Of a stretch of 64,000 nucleotides of DNA, positions 13,297 through 21,286 are shown one piece after another. The notes under the pieces are model-generated. The model had not been told where the DNA came from. It saw only the letters and a program-made list of their open reading frames with translations, and did not search any database. Every line of letters begins with the position of its first letter. Position 1 is the stretch's first letter. A program made the position numbers and the translations under genes. Source of the DNA: Ectobacillus ponti (GTDB lineage Bacteria; Bacillota; Bacilli; Bacillales; Bacillaceae_G); NCBI RefSeq assembly GCF_024294785.1, contig NZ_JANCLT010000013.1, positions 44,732 to 108,731 on the forward strand, given 5' to 3'.

Positions 13297-14185
13297 GCGA
13301 CTTCCCCCTAATCCGGAAATAGAGCGACTCCAGATCCCGCTCCTCAATCTCCGCCCCGTGCACCCATGTTTCCTGGGTCAGCTGCTGCAGGAGCGGTGTA
13401 ATTGCTTCCTTGCCGGGCAGATAGAAGCGGACCGTCGCAGCATCCAGCCGTTCCAGACAATATCCGGCATATGTATCCTGTGCCGCCAGCCCGGTCTCGA
13501 CCCGCAGCTTCACCGCTGTGGTGTACCGCTCCTCGAGCTCCACCTTCGTGCCGGATTCCAGAATGCGGCCTTGCTCCAAGAACAGATACGAGTCACAGAC
13601 CGGCTCCAGCTGATGCAGAATGTGCGAGCAAAGCAGGATGGTTGTGCCCTCCGTCTTCAGCTTTCTAATGTAGCTCAGCACAAGCTGAATGCCTTCGGGA
13701 TCCAAGCCGTTTGTCGGCTCATCCAAGAACAGGAGAGACGGCTGATGCAGCAGCGCCTTAATCATCCCGAGCCGGCGCTTCATCCCGGTGCTGTAGGTGC
13801 CGGCCTTTTTATGCTGATGCTCACCCAGCTGAAATTCCTCCAGCAGCTGCTGAATCCGTGTTTCATCATAGGCCCGGTACAGCTTGGCGAAAAAACGGAG
13901 ATTCTCCAGCCCCGTCATCTCAAAATACAACCCGGCGCCTTCCGTCAGCACGCCGCTGTGCGCCCGAATCTCATCCCCGTGCCGGATCGGATCCCAATCC
14001 CCGACGAGCATGCTGCCGCCATCAGGCCGGATCACCCCGTTCAGCAGCCGTACAATCGTTGTTTTGCCTGAACCATTCGGGCCGAGCAGGCCGACTGTGC
14101 TGCCGGCAGGCACAGAAAAGCTGACATCCTCCAGCACAGCCTGTGTGCCGAATTGCTTCTTCAATCCCTTCGCTTCAATAAACAT
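13289..14185 (-). CDS. ABC exporter ATP-binding protein
   Basis: Nucleotide-binding subunit partnering the downstream ABC-2 permease; 298 residues. Walker A is GPNGSGKT, the signature motif is YSTGMKRRLG (the TGM variant common in ABC-2 exporters) and Walker B is LLFLDEP, followed by the switch His in LLCSHIL. A roughly 80-residue C-terminal extension follows the ATPase core. ATG at 14185 is chosen because AAAGGGGG precedes it; a longer open frame to 14302 has no ribosome site. The pair is transcribed divergently from smpB. Confidence 0.92.
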   Translation of the reverse strand: MFIEAKGLKKQFGTQAVLEDVSFSVPAGSTVGLLGPNGSGKTTIVRLLNGVIRPDGGSMLVGDWDPIRHGDEIRAHSGVLTEGAGLYFEMTGLENLRFFAKLYRAYDETRIQQLLEEFQLGEHQHKKAGTYSTGMKRRLGMIKALLHQPSLLFLDEPTNGLDPEGIQLVLSYIRKLKTEGTTILLCSHILHQLEPVCDSYLFLEQGRILESGTKVELEERYTTAVKLRVETGLAAQDTYAGYCLERLDAATVRFYLPGKEAITPLLQQLTQETWVHGAEIEERDLESLYFRIRGKSHE

Positions 14186-14321
14186 ATAACACCCCCTTTT
14201 TCCAGTATACAAGTTTTTCCATGAAGGCGGCAGGGGGAGAAGAAACAAACTGTAACTAGGATAAACTTGAGAAGCGAACGTATTTTTGCTAAAATAATGC
14301 AAAGAGAGAGGAGTGCAGGAG

Positions 14322-14789
14322 ATGCCAAAAGGTCACGGCAAGACAGTTGCCCAGAATAAGAAAGCATATCATGATTATTTCATTGAAGAGACATACGAGG
14401 CCGGCATGGTGCTCCAAGGCACGGAGATCAAGTCCATCCGCGCGGGCAAGGTGAACCTGAAGGATGCCTACGCGCGCGTGCAAAACGGCGAGGTGTGGAT
14501 TTTCGGGATGCACGTCAGTCCCTACGAGCAGGGAAACCGCTTCAACCACGATCCGCTCCGGACACGGAAGCTGCTCTTGCATGCGAAGGAAATTTCCAAG
14601 CTCATCGGCTATCTGAAGGAGACAGGCTATACGCTTGTACCGCTGAAGCTATACTTAAAGAACGGCTTTGCAAAAATGGAGCTTGGCGTGGCGAAGGGTA
14701 AGAAGAACTACGATAAGCGCGAGGATCTCAAGAAGAAGGAAGCAAAGCGTGAAATCGAGCGTGCGTTCCGCGACCGCCAAAAGCAGTAA
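14322..14789 (+). CDS. smpB: SsrA-binding protein
   Basis: Binds tmRNA and the ribosome in trans-translation, rescuing stalled ribosomes. The 155 residues show the OB-fold core with the [18 protein letters not shown] opening, the LLLHAKEI tmRNA-contact region and the basic, flexible C-terminal tail [17 protein letters not shown] at 14322 is preceded by GAGAGGAG at suitable distance; a GTG three codons earlier is less likely. The tmRNA gene follows 120 bases downstream on the same strand, the usual Bacillus arrangement. Confidence 0.98.
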   Translation: MPKGHGKTVAQNKKAYHDYFIEETYEAGMVLQGTEIKSIRAGKVNLKDAYARVQNGEVWIFGMHVSPYEQGNRFNHDPLRTRKLLLHAKEISKLIGYLKETGYTLVPLKLYLKNGFAKMELGVAKGKKNYDKREDLKKKEAKREIERAFRDRQKQ

Positions 14790-14799
14790 AAACTTACAG

Positions 14800-14827
14800 T
14801 TGTATTACTGTATCTCTATGCTATAAT
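14800..14827 (+). promoter_or_regulatory. Probable ssrA promoter
   Basis: TTGTAT (14800-14805) and TATAAT (14822-14827) are separated by 16 bases and lie between smpB and ssrA. They imply a precursor leader of about 75 bases removed by 5' processing. Confidence 0.55.
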
Positions 14828-14909
14828 AAGAAATGTAATCGCAAGTTGCACTTTGAAAAACAGCTTGATTAAGCTATCACCATATTCCCGTAAAGGGTCT
14901 TCTTATAAT

Positions 14910-15261
14910 GGGGACGTTACGGATTCGACAGGGGTAGTTCGAGCTTAAGTTGCGAGTCGAGGGGATCGGCCTCGTTAAAACGTCAACGCCTATAACTGGC
15001 AACCAAAAATTAGCTTTAGCTGCTTAATTAAAGTAGCTGCTCCTCCCTCCGTTGTCTGTGCGGTAGGGTAAGGGGCCCACTCTTAGCAGACTACGCCGGC
15101 GTCCACCGTCTGAGGACAAAGGAAGAGAACAACCAGACTAGCCGCCCGGGCGCCTGTCGATAGGCAGATGGGTCGGCGAAACGCGAATATGTCGACTACA
15201 CTCGTAGAAGCTTAAGTGCCGATATTTCTGGACGCGGGTTCGACTCCCGCCGTCTCCACCA
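14910..15261 (+). ncRNA. ssrA: Transfer-messenger RNA
   Basis: 352-base tmRNA. The 5' end GGGGACGTTACGGATTCGAC and the 3' end GTCTCC-ACCA form the tRNA-Ala-like acceptor stem; the T arm CGCGGGTTCGACTCCCGC is visible near the 3' end. The resume codon is GGC at 14998 and the tag reading frame ends with TAA at 15025-15027, giving the tag GNQKLALAA after the alanine carried by the tRNA-like part. The LALAA end is the protease-recognition end of Bacillus tags. The tag is shorter than the 14-residue coded tag of B. subtilis. Confidence 0.97.
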
Positions 15262-15290
15262 AATACATATTTGGTGGTTTTTTATTTTAT
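15255..15290 (+). terminator. Intrinsic terminator of ssrA
   Basis: CCACCAAATA pairs with TATTTGGTGG around a short loop, using the CCA end of the tmRNA, followed by TTTTTT. Confidence 0.85.
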
Positions 15291-15381
15291 ACGATTAACC
15301 ATGATGTGGCCTTTCGGCTATGTTATGGTTTTTTTGCTTTCACGGCTAGGGAGCCTGTATGCCAACCTGGCTCCCCTGTCG

Positions 15382-15447
15382 TATAATAGACATAGGGAGT
15401 CAGCCTCTTTTCTGTACGACGACAGAACTCAGGGAGGCACTCTTTTT
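15382..15447 (+). promoter_or_regulatory. Promoter -10 box and terminator-like leader hairpin before the SorC gene
   Basis: TATAAT (15382-15387) is followed by a hairpin with arms GAGT (15397-15400) plus GCCTC (15403-15407) pairing with GAGGC (15434-15438) plus ACTC (15439-15442), then TTTTT (15443-15447). The RNA would end about 55 bases before the SorC start codon, so it could be an attenuator or a short separate transcript. The -35 region is poor. Confidence 0.45.
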
Positions 15448-15502
15448 GTGCGGAAACTGGGTTCAGGTGAACCATGCATGGATAGAATCGGGAGGCGGCT
15501 GT

Positions 15503-16453
15503 ATGCTGGATTGGGAAGAAAAGAAGCGGTTGACTGAAATCGCTCATTTGTATTATCTGGAGGATTGTACGCAGGAGCAGATCTCACAGAAGGTTGGGGT
15601 GTCCAGAAGCCTCATTTCCAAGCTGCTGCAAAAGGCGAGAGATCTGGGCTTGGTGGAGATTTATATTAAGGATGAAGATTTCCGCATTGTCCAGCTGGAG
15701 TATCAGCTGGAGCAAAAGTACGGCCTGCAGGATGTGGTTGTGGTGGCTGCGTCCGGCATGACCTCGGAGGCGAAGAAGAGGGAAATTGGACGGGCCGGCG
15801 GCTACTACCTTTCGAAGAATCTGAAGGGGGCAGCCAGCATTGGGATTTCCTGGGGTTCTACGTTACTGGAGCTGGTCAAGGAGTATCCGGTGGAGCAGAG
15901 GGGAGAGGTAAAAGTCATCCCTCTCGTAGGTGGGCTTGGCACGCACTACGTGGAAATCCATGCAAACCAGCTGGCGTATGAGCTGGCAAAGAAGATGAAC
16001 AGCAGCTGCTCTTACCTGTATGCGCCGGCCATTGTGGAATCAAAGGAGCGGCGGGACAGGCTCGTTGCGATGAAGGATATTTACTCCGTGCTCGAAGAGG
16101 GAGAAGACGTGGATGTGGCGCTGATCAGTGTGGGGAATCCCTATCATGAGCAGTCGACCCTGAAGGTATTGGAATACATACAAGACAAGGATCTGGAGCA
16201 GCTCCGCGAGCAGGGGGCAGTCGCTGACATTGCTTCCCGCTTCGTCGACCGGTCCGGGAATGAAGTGAACCATCCCGTGAATGACAGGGTAATCGGTTTG
16301 CCGTTGGAGAAGCTGAAGAGAATTAAAAAAGTCATTGGTGTCGTGGATGGGACGCATAAGCTGGAAGGTGTATTGGCTGCCCTGCAGGGAGGCTACATAG
16401 ACGCGCTGATCATAGATGACCAAACAGCCCTGACGCTGACAAACGAAGGGTAA
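15503..16453 (+). CDS. SorC/DeoR-type sugar-responsive transcriptional regulator, copy 1
   Basis: Regulator of 316 residues: an N-terminal helix-turn-helix (about residues 18-45, CTQEQISQKVGVSRSLISKL) and a C-terminal sugar-phosphate-binding domain typical of SorC/CggR proteins (GISWGSTLLE, LVGGLGTHYVEIHANQLA). ATG at 15503 follows GGGAGGCGG; the frame is open further upstream without a ribosome site. It is convergent with the FGGY kinase gene and shares a terminator with it. A close paralogue lies at 19833-20774, so the two flank the kinase and oxidoreductase. EryD, which controls erythritol genes in Brucella, is a SorC member, which makes polyol phosphate a reasonable effector guess. Confidence 0.9.
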   Translation: MLDWEEKKRLTEIAHLYYLEDCTQEQISQKVGVSRSLISKLLQKARDLGLVEIYIKDEDFRIVQLEYQLEQKYGLQDVVVVAASGMTSEAKKREIGRAGGYYLSKNLKGAASIGISWGSTLLELVKEYPVEQRGEVKVIPLVGGLGTHYVEIHANQLAYELAKKMNSSCSYLYAPAIVESKERRDRLVAMKDIYSVLEEGEDVDVALISVGNPYHEQSTLKVLEYIQDKDLEQLREQGAVADIASRFVDRSGNEVNHPVNDRVIGLPLEKLKRIKKVIGVVDGTHKLEGVLAALQGGYIDALIIDDQTALTLTNEG

Positions 16454-16457
16454 ACAA

Positions 16458-16499
16458 ATAGTCCGTGCCCCTTGTCGAAGGAGCACGGACTATCTGTTT
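16458..16499. terminator. Terminator shared by the SorC gene and the convergent kinase
   Basis: Perfect 11-base arms ATAGTCCGTGC (16458-16468) and GCACGGACTAT (16483-16493), with a further CCTT/AAGG pairing in the loop, between two converging genes. Confidence 0.8.
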
Positions 16500-16505
16500 G
16501 GCAGC

Positions 16506-18074
16506 TTATTTTACACTGCCTGCAAGCTCGAACTGGTTGATGCTTGTATTTTCCCACATCCATTGGTGAAACTGGGGATATGCTTTGCGGTACTGTTCTG
16601 CATACAGCTGGTATCTTTCGTGATTTTCCTGATTCGGCTCCACGACCTGCTGCTTAAACCGCACCATGTTGGCGACAGCTGCTTCAATGCTTGGATATGC
16701 CCCTGCAGCCACGCTGGCCAAAATGGCGGATCCAAGGCAGGCAACTTGATTGTCTTCTGGAACGTGGATGGTGATGTTGCTTACATCTGCATGGATTTGT
16801 AAGAAGAGCGGACTGTTTGTGGCGCCTCCTGCTGCATATACCTCTTGAGCCGCAATGCCGTTGCTTCTGAAGTTTCTGATATTGTAGTCCGTTCCATAGG
16901 CAATTCCTTCAATGATGGCACGGTAGATATGCTCCCGGCTGTGCTTGAGGGACAGCCCTGAAATGAGTCCTCTTACATTCGGGTCTACATGAGGAGAGCG
17001 GTTTCCTTGCCAGTAATCCAGCACAATGAGCCCTTCGGAGCCCGGTGGAATTTTGGCGGCTTCCTCATTCAATAAATCGTATACGTTTACATTTTTCTGT
17101 TGTGCAATATACTCCAGGTCCTTGCAGAAGTTTGTGCGGAACCATTTGATGGTGGACCCGGAAGAGGATTGGCCGGCTTCGACCAGCTGTAAGCCCGGCA
17201 TGACCGCATTCGGGAATGCGCCCATAATTTCCTTGGCATGAATTCGTTTGTCTGTCAGGCTGTAGATGTTATGGGATGAACCGGTAATGAGAGCCACTTT
17301 TCCCTTATGCACAACGCCAAGTCCAATCATGCCATTCAGCGCATCCACACCGCCCCGTCCTACAGGAGTTCCGGCGCACAAGCCGAGCTCATCTGCCGCT
17401 GCCTGTGTAAGAGGGCCCACAAGCTTTCCTAAGCTGCAGATATCAGCAGGGAGCTTTTCGAATACATCACCCAATCCGACGTCTTCATAAAATCCTCTTG
17501 GAAATCCGCCTTCTTCTTCATTGTAATACCATCTATAGGTGGTTGTGCTGATGCTTCCTGTATGTCTGCCGGTCAGCTTATACGTATACCAGTCAGAGAA
17601 ATCCAAGATTTTGTCTGCCTCTTCATACAGCGCAGGCTCATTCCGTTTCAGCCACAGTACCTTGCAGGGCATCCATTCCGGGGAAACCTTGCCATAGCCG
17701 TTATATTTTAACGCGTCATGCCCAGAGCGGGAAATGAGCTCTGCTTCTTCATGGGCGCGCAAATCCATCCACATCAGAGCGGGGCGTAAAGGTGTTCCGT
17801 CCTCTTTGCATAACACCATAGTTGGGCAGGTAGTGTCCAGGCTTAAGCCGATAATTTGCTCTTTTGCAACGCCAGCCTGCTTCATGGCTTGCTGTACACT
17901 ATTGACCAAAGCCGACCACCATTCAGCCGGGTCCTGCTCTGCCCAGCCTGTGTGAGGATGATAGGTTTTGTAGCCTGTGATCCCCATGCCCGCTTGCTGT
18001 CCATATAAATCATATATGCCTACCCTTACACCTTCTGTGCCACCATCAATTCCAATCACGAACTCTTTTGGCAT
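16506..18074 (-). CDS. FGGY-family carbohydrate kinase
   Basis: ATP-dependent sugar or polyol kinase of 522 residues. The N-terminal phosphate loop is GIDGGTEGVRVGIYD; the mid-protein GRGGVDALNGMIGLGV and the C-terminal AAGGATNSPLFLQIHADV with the adenosine loop LGSAILASVAAGAYP complete the FGGY pattern. It resembles ribulokinase and erythritol-kinase branches more than glycerol or xylulose kinases, but the substrate is not determinable. ATG at 18074 has AAAGGGGAG before it. It lies downstream of the SAF-domain oxidoreductase on the same strand, separated by a terminator-like hairpin, so it may have its own promoter. Confidence 0.88.
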   Translation of the reverse strand: MPKEFVIGIDGGTEGVRVGIYDLYGQQAGMGITGYKTYHPHTGWAEQDPAEWWSALVNSVQQAMKQAGVAKEQIIGLSLDTTCPTMVLCKEDGTPLRPALMWMDLRAHEEAELISRSGHDALKYNGYGKVSPEWMPCKVLWLKRNEPALYEEADKILDFSDWYTYKLTGRHTGSISTTTYRWYYNEEEGGFPRGFYEDVGLGDVFEKLPADICSLGKLVGPLTQAAADELGLCAGTPVGRGGVDALNGMIGLGVVHKGKVALITGSSHNIYSLTDKRIHAKEIMGAFPNAVMPGLQLVEAGQSSSGSTIKWFRTNFCKDLEYIAQQKNVNVYDLLNEEAAKIPPGSEGLIVLDYWQGNRSPHVDPNVRGLISGLSLKHSREHIYRAIIEGIAYGTDYNIRNFRSNGIAAQEVYAAGGATNSPLFLQIHADVSNITIHVPEDNQVACLGSAILASVAAGAYPSIEAAVANMVRFKQQVVEPNQENHERYQLYAEQYRKAYPQFHQWMWENTSINQFELAGSVK

Positions 18075-18176
18075 ATATACAATCTCCCCTTTCTTTTAAA
18101 TAAATTATATAGTTTTACAAAATCATATGGCTATAAAAATTTTAAAACTTCTGACTATATAAATGCTGGTATTTAT

Positions 18177-18240
18177 AAAAAAGAGGACATCAGCAGCCCA
18201 TATGTGCGGGTCTAAAAGGAATAATGTGCTGTGAGTCCTC
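18177..18240 (-). terminator. Hairpin between the oxidoreductase and kinase genes (minus strand)
   Basis: On the minus strand GAGGAC and CAGC pair with GCTG and GTCCTC, followed by TTTTTT. It would reduce readthrough from the oxidoreductase into the kinase. Confidence 0.6.
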
Positions 18241-18270
18241 CTATCAAGAGAGCATTACGTTTTCTATTGT

Positions 18271-19599
18271 TTATACGTGAACGATGGACTTCACAGCGGC
18301 AGGCGCCTCGGCCATGCTTTGCTGCTGCAGGGAGCGCAGCTTCCAAATGGTGGATTCCTGCTCCTGTTCAATGTCATCAAAGGTAATGATTTCGCCTTTT
18401 TTCACCGGGCGTTTCATGACAACATTGGAATCGACCAGACCGATTGGCAATGCCTTTGCGCGGGAAGCATCTGCCTGGGACAGGAGTCTGCCGTACACTG
18501 TGTAGCCGCCGATGCCATCAAGCCGGAAGCCAGGCTCCAGGTCAACCTTAGCAACGGCGACCGTTTCAGCCTGCAGGCCTTTCCATGGAGCGATTGTGGC
18601 CGCGTTATGGAAGTAGGCGCGTGCCACAGAAAGAGGTGTTTCCAGGCTTGTTAAGTGATAAGGGCGGTACAATACGTAATTTGGACCGGAGCCCATTTTC
18701 AGATAGTTCATTTCATGGTGGACTTCGGGTTTATCAGAAGAAACAATGGCAAATACGCCTGGCGCTACTCCGTTGACAAAGTCCACAACCTTCTTGTTGT
18801 TGAGAATGCCGCCATGCTCCTTCAGTTGGAACAGTTCGGGAAGCTCGTGAACCGTTGCAGAAGGGCCATGCATGCCTGCGACATCCGGAAGAAATCCTGT
18901 GGCATTTGCAACCGCATTCATTTCCACCATGGTTTTCGTCCCGTCCTGGAAGGAGGCGATCATTTTCGGGCTGGCACCCTTTGCCTTCGCCTCTTCAGCT
19001 GCGGAGGTAGGGTTTGCTGCATAGTTCAATGTGTTGTTCTTTCCTTTTCCAAGGGCCACAATTTCAAAGCCGATGGCATCCGCAAAATCGTACAACTCCA
19101 TGATGGCGCCTGGCTCATCACCGGCAGAGCCTGTATACACGACTCCGCTTGCGTCTGCCATTCTCTTCAGCAGCGGGCCTACTGTTACATCAGCCTCCAC
19201 ATTCAGCATGACGATATGCTTCTTGTTCAAGATGGTCTTCCAAGCAATTTCCGCACCGATATTCGGGATTCCCGTCGCATCTACAACGACATCCACATTC
19301 GGGAGACTGACGACCAAGTCAGTGGAAGTAGTCCCGACTACCTTTCCTTGCTCGATGGCTTTCTCTGCTTGTTCCAGCTCATTCGTCAGCAGAATGGACG
19401 ATGCGGGAATGCCCGCTCGCAGATAGGCTTGCTGAATGACTTCCGGATACAGGTCGGCAGTTGCAACAACGCGCATCCCTTTCATGCTTTCAATCTGGGA
19501 AATCATTCCTCTCCCCATTTGGCCGCAGCCGATTAAGCCAACGCGGATGTTACTGCCCAACTTCTCCAATTCTCTTAGCTTGTAATTAAGTCCAAGCAT
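18271..19599 (-). CDS. NAD(P)-dependent oxidoreductase with C-terminal SAF domain (DRL/homoserine-dehydrogenase-like)
   Basis: Cytoplasmic oxidoreductase of 442 residues. A Rossmann fold is clear at about residues 18-32 (VGLIGCGQMGRGM), a catalytic middle domain follows (HIVMLNVEADVTVGP, GSAGDEPGAIMELYDF), and the last about 100 residues form a SAF-like domain (GLVDSNVVMKRPVKKGEIITFDDI). This architecture is known from the DXR-like (DRL, DXR-II) family of Brucella and its many uncharacterised paralogues. ATG at 19599 follows GGGGAGG. Next to a sugar kinase it probably oxidises or isomerises a phosphorylated polyol or keto sugar; this is inference. Its promoter is at 19703-19732. Confidence 0.8.
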   Translation of the reverse strand: MLGLNYKLRELEKLGSNIRVGLIGCGQMGRGMISQIESMKGMRVVATADLYPEVIQQAYLRAGIPASSILLTNELEQAEKAIEQGKVVGTTSTDLVVSLPNVDVVVDATGIPNIGAEIAWKTILNKKHIVMLNVEADVTVGPLLKRMADASGVVYTGSAGDEPGAIMELYDFADAIGFEIVALGKGKNNTLNYAANPTSAAEEAKAKGASPKMIASFQDGTKTMVEMNAVANATGFLPDVAGMHGPSATVHELPELFQLKEHGGILNNKKVVDFVNGVAPGVFAIVSSDKPEVHHEMNYLKMGSGPNYVLYRPYHLTSLETPLSVARAYFHNAATIAPWKGLQAETVAVAKVDLEPGFRLDGIGGYTVYGRLLSQADASRAKALPIGLVDSNVVMKRPVKKGEIITFDDIEQEQESTIWKLRSLQQQSMAEAPAAVKSIVHV

Positions 19600-19626
19600 A
19601 CAATGAACCTCCCCAAGTTATGTTTT

Positions 19627-19638
19627 GTAAAGCGTTAC
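19627..19638. promoter_or_regulatory. Palindromic operator candidate in the oxidoreductase leader
   Basis: GTAAAGCGTTAC is a near-palindrome between the minus-strand promoter and the start codon. It resembles cre, but the central dinucleotide is GC rather than CG, so a different regulator (perhaps SorC) is as likely. Confidence 0.35.
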
Positions 19639-19702
19639 CCCTGAAAAAAATGTGTTGTAGAAGCGATTTTAACAAAATTTACTTGTTGTTACTTTTGTCA
19701 AG

Positions 19703-19732
19703 ATTATAGATTGTGAGAGTTTGGATTGTCAA
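19703..19732 (-). promoter_or_regulatory. Sigma-A promoter of the SAF-domain oxidoreductase
   Basis: Read on the minus strand: TTGACA (complement of 19727-19732), 18-base spacer, TATAAT (complement of 19703-19708), about 100 bases before the start codon. Confidence 0.8.
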
Positions 19733-19786
19733 TATATAATTTTCCAGCTGCTTTGGGCTGGAAGCGGGAGACGTGCCTGGAAACAA

Positions 19787-19838
19787 AAATAAAAGCCGCA
19801 TTCAGTGATCATACGATCATTGAATGCGGCTTTTATTT
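19787..19838. terminator. Long bidirectional terminator after the second SorC gene
   Basis: Arms of 18 bases (19787-19804 with 19821-19838), A-rich on the left and T-rich on the right, and an inner TGATC/GATCA stem. The right arm overlaps the stop codon of the SorC gene at 19833. Confidence 0.9.
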
Positions 19839-20774
19839 CATCAGCGCGGAAGCGGTTGGCTCGTCTAGAATGAGCACATCAATGTAAGATCCCCGTAAAG
19901 CGGCGGCTAAGCTTTCTGCCTTGTGTACTCCTTCTACAACTGCAATGACCTGCTTAATTTGCTTTAAGTACGCAAGCGGCAAGCCGATGGTCCGATCGTT
20001 TAAGGGATGGTCGACGGGATTCCCTGACTTGTCAAAGAAACGGGATGCGATGTCGCCAATGATGCCGAGGCTGCGAAACCCATCCAAGTCATGCGCCTGC
20101 AAATAGCCCAAGTCTCTCAATGTCGAACCCATATATGGATTCCCTATACTGATCAGGGCCGTGTCCACATGCTTTCCCTCCTCCAGAACCATTTGAATTT
20201 CCGGCGCCTCAAGCAGGTAGTCCTTCAGCTCTTCTGTTTCTACGATAGCCGGAGCATATAAGTAGGAGCTTGTTCCATTCATTTTCTTTGCCAGCTCATG
20301 GGCCAATTGATTTGCATGCAGTTCAACATGCTGTGTGCCGATCCCTCCAACAAGAGGGACTACATTGATGCCCTTCCTTTGTTCAAATGGATATTCCTTT
20401 ACAACTTCCCATAAGGTCCGCCCCCACGAAATACCGAGCTGCCGGATGTCCCCAAAGTGCTTGGAGAGATAATAGGCCCCGGCCTGTCCAACAGCCTTTC
20501 TGCTCATTTCAGGATTCAGCCCGTGGGTGGATACCACTACCACATCTGTCAGGGAGTATGTATCTTTAATGAACTGCTCCAGTTCTGCAGCATGTCGGCT
20601 TTCATCTCTTATATACACATCGACAATTCCGCTGTCTCTCGCCTTCTGCAGCAATCTGCAAATAAAGGGACGTGATACACCAAGCTTCTTTGCTATTTTT
20701 CCCTGCGTCCAGCCCTCCAGGTAATACAGGTTGGCGATCCGCACCAGTTGACGCTTTTCCTCTGAGCCTAACAT
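19833..20774 (-). CDS. SorC/DeoR-type sugar-responsive transcriptional regulator, copy 2
   Basis: Regulator of 313 residues, paralogous to the one at 15503-16453 along its whole length (compare LVGGIGTQHVELHANQLA here). HTH at about residues 18-45 (WTQGKIAKKLGVSRPFICRL), then the sugar-phosphate-binding domain. ATG at 20774 is supported by AAAGAGGGG; the open frame continues 71 codons upstream without a ribosome site. It is transcribed divergently from the ABC importer operon across a 512-base region and so is the likeliest direct regulator of that operon, while copy 1 lies beside the kinase. Confidence 0.9.
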   Translation of the reverse strand: MLGSEEKRQLVRIANLYYLEGWTQGKIAKKLGVSRPFICRLLQKARDSGIVDVYIRDESRHAAELEQFIKDTYSLTDVVVVSTHGLNPEMSRKAVGQAGAYYLSKHFGDIRQLGISWGRTLWEVVKEYPFEQRKGINVVPLVGGIGTQHVELHANQLAHELAKKMNGTSSYLYAPAIVETEELKDYLLEAPEIQMVLEEGKHVDTALISIGNPYMGSTLRDLGYLQAHDLDGFRSLGIIGDIASRFFDKSGNPVDHPLNDRTIGLPLAYLKQIKQVIAVVEGVHKAESLAAALRGSYIDVLILDEPTASALMK

Positions 20775-20980
20775 GATTTTCCCCTCTTTATAGCTATGGA
20801 TAATTATATTGTACCAAGAAATGGATTTTGAAAATAGAAAATCCTTGCTCTTATCGTATTGCAAGGCAGCCGGGAAAGCAATTTTTTTGAGAGGACAATC
20901 TCTTACTCTTATGCTTTCTTCAGCCACAGCTCCAGTAATTACAAGAGGATTTTTATATTTTTTTAATTTTTGAAAAAGCG

Positions 20981-21010
20981 TTGACAATTGATGGACAAAA
21001 AAATTATAAT
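20981..21010 (+). promoter_or_regulatory. Sigma-A promoter of the sugar ABC importer operon
   Basis: TTGACA (20981-20986), 18-base spacer, TATAAT (21005-21010). The untranslated leader is long, about 270 bases to the binding-protein gene, and contains a small reading frame. Confidence 0.8.
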
Positions 21011-21118
21011 TTTATCAAAATTAACCCATTGTAAAAAATGTTAACGCGATAGTGGCCACTAGAAAATATGTACGTTTATGCAGCTGTTTAAGTAGTCCAC
21101 TATTTTTGGTCATTGCAA

Positions 21119-21134
21119 TTGTAAGCGCTTCATA
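21119..21134 (+). promoter_or_regulatory. cre-like half-conserved site in the importer leader
   Basis: TTGTAAGCGCTTCATA matches the left half of the CcpA box fully and the right half poorly. The core GTAAGCGCT recurs before glpD (near 58312). It lies about 110 bases downstream of the -10 box, where CcpA roadblocks are known in Bacillus. Confidence 0.4.
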
Positions 21135-21154
21135 GGGGGTTCACTAAAGGGGGA

Positions 21155-21262
21155 ATGCGAATTCAATATAAGCAAGCTTTGAAGGGACAGGAGAACGCAG
21201 AGAGGCTCCTGCAGCTTTGGTCCATGCAGCAAGAAGGGGAGCAGTACAAAGGGGAAAAATAA
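21155..21262 (+). CDS. Possible 35-residue leader peptide or small protein
   Basis: ATG at 21155 opens a 35-codon frame ending TAA at 21260-21262, inside the transcribed leader of the importer operon, 24 bases before the binding-protein gene. The peptide is hydrophilic and charged (MRIQYKQALKGQEN... ending QYKGEK) with a helix-forming composition and no membrane segment. A purine-rich AAAGGGGGA directly abuts the ATG, which is closer than ideal for a ribosome site. It may be a real small protein, a leader peptide or chance. Confidence 0.35.
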   Translation: MRIQYKQALKGQENAERLLQLWSMQQEGEQYKGEK

Positions 21263-21286
21263 CAATAAAATACAAGGGGTTGTATT

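Noticed and set aside
14904-14909. TATAAT as ssrA promoter
   Set aside because: It abuts the mature 5' end of the tmRNA, so a start 7 bases downstream would cut into the acceptor stem; the upstream TTGTAT/TATAAT pair fits better.
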